In this document: in pieces, positions 60,453 through 64,000 of the stretch
How positions within the stretch are numbered: position 1 is the stretch's first letter
How the letters are laid out: each line of letters opens with the position of its first letter
Assembly: GCF_012726265.1 (NCBI RefSeq)
Contig: NZ_JAASAG010000005.1
Coordinates: 124,001 to 188,000, forward strand
DNA: 64,000 nucleotides
Origin: Streptomyces sp. HNM0575
GTDB taxonomy: Bacteria > Actinomycetota > Actinomycetes > Streptomycetales > Streptomycetaceae
Reading direction: 5' to 3'
Made by a program: the position numbers and the translations under genes
The notes under the pieces: generated by a model
The model's database searches: none
What the model saw: only the letters and a program-made list of their open reading frames with translations
Told to the model about the DNA's origin: nothing

Positions 60453-62488
60453 AGTCGCCGGGAATGAAGGAGGTCAGCGCCGGGCCGCAGGCCGTCAAGG
60501 AGGAGGAGCACGTCTGGATCCCGATGCGGGACGGCGCCCGTCTCGCCGGGCGGATCTGGCGGCCCGTCTCCTCCGACACGGATCCCGTGCCGGGGATCCT
60601 GGAGCTGATCCCCTACCGCAAGCGTGATCTGACGGCCCTGCGCGACTCGGTGAACCATCCGTACATCGCCGGGCACGGGTACGCGTGCGTACGGGTCGAC
60701 CTGCGCGGCAGCGGCGACTCCGACGGCGTGCTCGACGACGAGTACCTGGAGCAGGAGTTCATGGACGGCGAGGACGTCCTTCAGTGGATGGCCGAACAGT
60801 CCTGGTGCAACGGCCGCACCGGGATGATGGGCATCTCCTGGGGCGGCTTCAACGCCCTCCAGCTCGCCGCCCGGCGCCCGCCGGGCCTCGGCGCGATCGC
60901 GGCGCTGAGCTTCAGCGACGACCGCTACGCCGACGACGTGCACTACATGGGCGGATGCCTGCTGAGCGACAACCTGTCGTGGGCCTCCACGATGTTCGCC
61001 TACACCTCGTGCCCGCCGGACCCGCAGGTGGTCGGCCCGGAGTGGCGGAAGATGTGGTACGAGCGGCTCGACGGGATGGAGCCCTGGCTGGCCGAGTGGC
61101 TGCGCCACCAGCGCCGCGACGATTACTGGCGGCACGGCTCCGTCTGCGAGGACTACTCCGACATCCGGTGTCCGGTTCTCGCCGTCAGCGGCTGGGCCGA
61201 CGGCTATTCCAACGCCGTCTTCCGGCTGATGGAGCATCTCGACGTGCCCCGGCGCGGGCTGATCGGCCCGTGGTCCCACAAGTATCCGCACCTGGGCCTC
61301 CCGGGCCCCGCCATCGGCTTCCTCCAGGAACTCGTGCGCTGGTGGGACCACTGGCTCAAGGACGAGGACAACGGCGTGATGGACGCGCCGATGCTGTGCA
61401 CGTGGATGCAGGAGAGCATGCCGCCGTCCACCGCCTACGACGAACGGCCCGGACGCTGGGTGGGCGAGCCCGGCTGGCTCTCACCGCACGTGCGGCGCGT
61501 CGGCCACCCGCTGGGCGAGCACCGGATCGGGCGACCGGGCGACGAGCTGGACTCGCCGCCGCTGAGCGTCGAATCCCCGCTGTCCGTCGGGCAGTTCGCC
61601 GGGAAGTGGTGCTCGTACAACGCGCCTCCGGACCTGCCGTACGACCAGCGCGAGGAGGACGGCGGTTCGCTGGTCTTCGAGAGCGAGCCGCTGGCCGAGC
61701 GCTGCGAGATCCTCGGCGGGCCGGTGCTGCACGCGACGCTGGAGGTGGACCGGCCCGTGGCGATGCTGGCGGTGCGCCTCTCCGACGTGGCACCGGACGG
61801 GCGTGCCACCCGTGCGACGTACGGGCTGCTCAACCTCACCCACCGCGACGGCCACGCCGAGCCCCGGCCCCTCGAACCGGGCGAACGCCGGCAGGTGAGC
61901 GTCCAGTTGAACGGTGTCGCGCAGGCCTTTCCGGAAGGTCACCGGATCCGGGTGGCGCTGTCGACCTCGTACTGGCCGCTGGCCTGGCCGCCGCCCGAGC
62001 CGGTGCGGCTGACCGTGCATCCCGGCGAGAGCGAGCTGGAGCTGCCGATCCGGTCGACCTCCGAGCCGGACGAGTTGCCCACGCCGCTGTTCGGGGAGCC
62101 GGAGGGCGCACCGCCGCTCGCCACCAGCGTGGTCAAGCCCGGTGAGCAGCGCTGGACGGTCTCGCGTGACCTCGTCGGCTACGACTCGGCCCTCGAAGTG
62201 GTCAAGGACCTCGGCGTCGTGCACATGGAGGACATCGACCTGGAGGTCACCCGCCGCGCCTGCGAGCGCTACACGTGGACCGGGGACGACTTCGGGTCCG
62301 TACGCGGCGAGATCGACTGGGTCATGGGCTTCGCACGGGGCGACTGGAACGTGCACGCCACGACGCACACCGTGCTGACCTCCGACGTGGAGAACTTCTA
62401 CGTGCACGCCACCATGGACGCCTACGAGGACAACCACCGGGTCCGGTCGCGCAATTGGGACTGGACGATCCCAAGGGACTGTGTCTGA
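60449..62488 (+). CDS. CocE/NonD-family hydrolase (X-Pro dipeptidyl-peptidase-like)
   Basis: 679 residues from GTG 60449; an ATG 15 bases later (KEVSAGPQ...) is possible. The catalytic alpha/beta domain has VWIPMRDGARLAGRIWRPVS, PGILELIPYRKRD, VRVDLRGSGDSDGVLDDEY, nucleophile Ser in GMMGISWGGFNALQLAARRPP, Asp in LAVSGWADGYSNAVFRLMEHL and His in IGPWSHKYPHLG. The C-terminal PepX_C-type jelly-roll follows (LEVDRPVAMLAVRLSDVAPDGRATRATYGLLNLTHRDG). The last about 110 residues are an extra domain. No signal peptide: cytoplasmic. The overlap with the ATP-grasp gene suggests one makes what the other cleaves or both act on one amide. Confidence 0.93.
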   Translation: MKSPGMKEVSAGPQAVKEEEHVWIPMRDGARLAGRIWRPVSSDTDPVPGILELIPYRKRDLTALRDSVNHPYIAGHGYACVRVDLRGSGDSDGVLDDEYLEQEFMDGEDVLQWMAEQSWCNGRTGMMGISWGGFNALQLAARRPPGLGAIAALSFSDDRYADDVHYMGGCLLSDNLSWASTMFAYTSCPPDPQVVGPEWRKMWYERLDGMEPWLAEWLRHQRRDDYWRHGSVCEDYSDIRCPVLAVSGWADGYSNAVFRLMEHLDVPRRGLIGPWSHKYPHLGLPGPAIGFLQELVRWWDHWLKDEDNGVMDAPMLCTWMQESMPPSTAYDERPGRWVGEPGWLSPHVRRVGHPLGEHRIGRPGDELDSPPLSVESPLSVGQFAGKWCSYNAPPDLPYDQREEDGGSLVFESEPLAERCEILGGPVLHATLEVDRPVAMLAVRLSDVAPDGRATRATYGLLNLTHRDGHAEPRPLEPGERRQVSVQLNGVAQAFPEGHRIRVALSTSYWPLAWPPPEPVRLTVHPGESELELPIRSTSEPDELPTPLFGEPEGAPPLATSVVKPGEQRWTVSRDLVGYDSALEVVKDLGVVHMEDIDLEVTRRACERYTWTGDDFGSVRGEIDWVMGFARGDWNVHATTHTVLTSDVENFYVHATMDAYEDNHRVRSRNWDWTIPRDCV

Positions 62489-62506
62489 GGCGGACTTGTC
62501 CGAAGG

Positions 62507-62557
62507 GACGGTCTCCGGTCTCTGAACCGGACGGTCTCCGGACGGGACGGTCTCCGG
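62507..62557. repeat. Three copies of GACGGTCTCCGG
   Basis: 12-mers at 62507-62518, 62530-62541 and 62546-62557 in the spacer after the hydrolase, just ahead of the convergent secreted-protein gene end. Unequal spacing argues against CRISPR. Confidence 0.8.
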
Positions 62558-62693
62558 ACAGGGCACGCGGGTGCCGTGCGTCCCGACGGGGCGGCTGCCG
62601 GGCCGCCCCGTCCTCGTACGCAGGCGCCTCTGCTCACTCAGGTGCCCGGCTGCTCGGTGCTTCAGTTGCCGAGTTGCTCTGTCGCCCTGTGCC

Positions 62694-63164
62694 TCAGAAG
62701 GTGAACGGGCCCGGCGACTGGGCCGAGGTGGCGGTGCAGTTCACCGTGATGGTTCCGAAGATCACGATCTTCACGGACTTCGCCTCCAGGACGTCGCCCG
62801 CGGCGACGGTCCCGTCCAGCGGGCCGGAGTTGACGTCGTCACCGGCCGACATGGCCGGGTTGGACTTGCCCGTGAAGGTCGTGGTGTCGCTGCCGTTCTT
62901 CGAGAGCGTCAGCGTGGTCTCGACCGATCCCGCGTCCACGTCGATCGGCGCCTTCACCGCCGAGGAGGAGAGCGTGATGGTCGCGGCCGTGCCGTCCTGC
63001 GTGGCGGTGAGCTTCGCCTCGCCGGAGCCGGCGCTGCCGCAGTCGGCCGAGACGGTGGCCGTCGTGGGGTCGACCGCGCTGGCGGTCGGGGCGAACGCCA
63101 GCGCGCCCGTCGCCAGTACCGCCGTGCCCAGAGCTGTTCCCAACGCTGATCTGCTGCGTCCCAT
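62694..63164 (-). CDS. Small secreted protein of unknown function
   Basis: 156 residues from ATG 63164. Clear signal peptide GTALGTAVLATGALAFAPTASA with AxA cut before VDPTTA. The mature part is about 125 residues of mostly beta type (GEAKLTATQDGTAATITLSSSAV, TLTLSKNGSDTTTFTGKSN, AKSVKIVIFGTITVNCTATSAQ) with two cysteines (SADCGS and VNCTA) that can form one disulfide. It resembles small Ig-like exported actinomycete proteins. The gene is divergent from the P450 gene across 552 bases. Confidence 0.88.
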   Translation of the reverse strand: MGRSRSALGTALGTAVLATGALAFAPTASAVDPTTATVSADCGSAGSGEAKLTATQDGTAATITLSSSAVKAPIDVDAGSVETTLTLSKNGSDTTTFTGKSNPAMSAGDDVNSGPLDGTVAAGDVLEAKSVKIVIFGTITVNCTATSAQSPGPFTF

Positions 63165-63716
63165 GGAAGTGCCTTCCGGTTGTGGGGGAGTTGCATGACC
63201 ACCGCAGTCGTCGCGTCACGTCTGACGCGGGGGACGGTGTGGGGGTGCCGTTGCGTGCCGCGGTCTCCAGGAGCGCGCACGGTCCGCGGCTCAGGCCGCA
63301 CTCCGGGGCACCGCGGTGTCTGGCTTGCAGGTCAGTCACGCGATGCCTAATTGATGCGCCTGATGCGGTTGAACGCAAGACCGCCTGGGGCGATTTCGAG
63401 CCATCCCCGGATCCGGGAAACGGGCATTCGCGGCACGTAGCCGGAACCGTTCCGTCCGATCTGGAGCCGCTATATCCCGATGCGCCCCCGCCGCTCCTCA
63501 TGGATTGTCCAAGTCCAAGTAAAAATCGCCGGACACGGCCCCTTGATGATCGCGTTGCAGGCGTTCCGCAGGGGATTCGCCGCGGTCGTTCCGACGGCAT
63601 GACCGGCGTGACCGGCATGACCCGGCATGCGGATTCGCCGGCGCACCGGCGAATCCCGCCGGGCCGAATCGCCCCGGACGAATCGTCAATGGCAATCGCG
63701 TGGTTGAGGGGTTTGC
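63165..63716. other. Long divergent intergenic region before the P450 gene
   Basis: 552 bases without a supported gene. AT-richer stretch near 63330-63420 (TAATTGATGCGCCTGATGCGG) may hold promoters for the secreted protein gene. The segment 63598-63656 carries GACCGGCATGACCGGC-like repeats and a perfect inverted repeat. GAGGGG (63706-63711) is the P450 ribosome site. Confidence 0.5.
63631..63656. promoter_or_regulatory. Perfect 11-bp inverted repeat before the P450 gene
   Basis: GGATTCGCCGG-CGCA-CCGGCGAATCC, 61 bases upstream of the P450 start. It could be an operator or a terminator-like hairpin in the leader. Confidence 0.5.
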
Positions 63717-64000
63717 GTGAGTGGAGTCTCGCCGCTGTCGGATCCGCGTATCGTCTCCGATCCGTATCCCGTGTACGCGGATCTCGTGGAGTCCGAGCCG
63801 GTGCACTGGTGGGAGGAGATGGGCGCCTGGGCCGTGCTGAGATACGCCGACTGTGCGGGCGCTCTCACCGATCCCAGGCTCATGGCCGACCGGATGGCGC
63901 AGGTTCTCGGCATCAGATTTCCGGGACGCTCGCTGCCTCCCGAGAACATCTACCACCGGTTCACCGGCAACGTGATGATGTATACGGACCCGCCGCTCCA
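63717..64000 (+). CDS. Cytochrome P450, N-terminal part
   Basis: Partial: 94 codons, cut by the window end. GTG 63717 has GAGGGG 5 bases upstream. It reads VSGVSPLSDPRIVSDPYPVYADLVESEPVHWWEEMGAWAVLRYADCAGALTDPRL..., with the P450 early motifs DPYPVYADL, VHWW, WAVLRYADC and, before the edge, MMYTDPPLH (the start of the helix C DPPxHxRLR motif). Soluble bacterial type, needing ferredoxin and a reductase. The substrate cannot be seen. It may be the start of an adjoining accessory or biosynthetic cluster. Confidence 0.88.
   Translation, partial: MSGVSPLSDPRIVSDPYPVYADLVESEPVHWWEEMGAWAVLRYADCAGALTDPRLMADRMAQVLGIRFPGRSLPPENIYHRFTGNVMMYTDPPL

Overview
The window is high-GC actinomycete DNA, almost certainly from a Streptomyces or close relative. 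The evidence is strong G/C bias at third codon positions, many GTG starts, GGAGG-type ribosome sites, several start codons 6-9 bases after a TAnnnT box (leaderless transcripts), and a core gene order typical of streptomycetes (hemH, inositol monophosphatase, cutRS, DUF4193, dut, DUF3710, OB-fold, DUF3159, TrkA pair, KimA-like permease, TRAM methyltransferase). No rRNA, tRNA, CRISPR array, phage module or insertion sequence was found.

Region 1 (1-17.4 kb) is conserved core. It holds a partial sugar-lactone oxidase, a coproporphyrin/protoporphyrin ferrochelatase with a cysteine-rich tail, an IMPase, the CutR/CutS two-component system, several conserved actinobacterial proteins of unknown function around dut, and a potassium locus made of two RCK/TrkA proteins divergent from a KimA-like APC permease. 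It ends with an RNA methyltransferase and a small-molecule methyltransferase.

Region 2 (17.5-25.8 kb) is accessory: a secreted FG-GAP protein, a frameshifted DUF4142 gene, a ClC antiporter with CBS domains, a SpoIIE-type phosphatase cotranscribed with a MarR regulator, a deazaflavin-type nitroreductase and an MFS transporter. Copies of a TTGCA-CTG-TGCAA element lie in front of three of these transcription units and once between two gene ends, which suggests one MarR regulon.

Region 3 (25.8-34.8 kb) has a secreted GH32 fructanase with two near-identical C-terminal modules, a MarR-DHA2 efflux pair with a cysteine-less isochorismatase-fold protein, an intact GAF-ANTAR gene next to a decayed one, an unrecognised low-GC membrane gene, and a secreted lysozyme-like protein.

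Region 4 (35-46.9 kb) looks like a carbohydrate-use locus: GH92 alpha-mannosidase, PA14-GH2 hydrolase, LacI regulator and a YtfQ-YtfR-YtfT-YjfF-type galactofuranose ABC importer, linked by CAACGTTG-like operators. The combination fits breakdown of galactofuranose/mannose polymers such as fungal galactomannan.

Region 5 (47-64 kb) holds a quinone reductase/HxlR pair, an aldo-keto reductase, two alpha/beta hydrolases (one lacking its nucleophile serine), a remarkable protein that joins ECF-sigma-like domains, an HxxxCxxC anti-sigma zinc motif, one membrane helix and an external LamG domain, an orphan DnaK, an FAD oxidoreductase, a translationally coupled ATP-grasp/CocE-type hydrolase pair, a small secreted protein, and the start of a cytochrome P450 that runs off the window.
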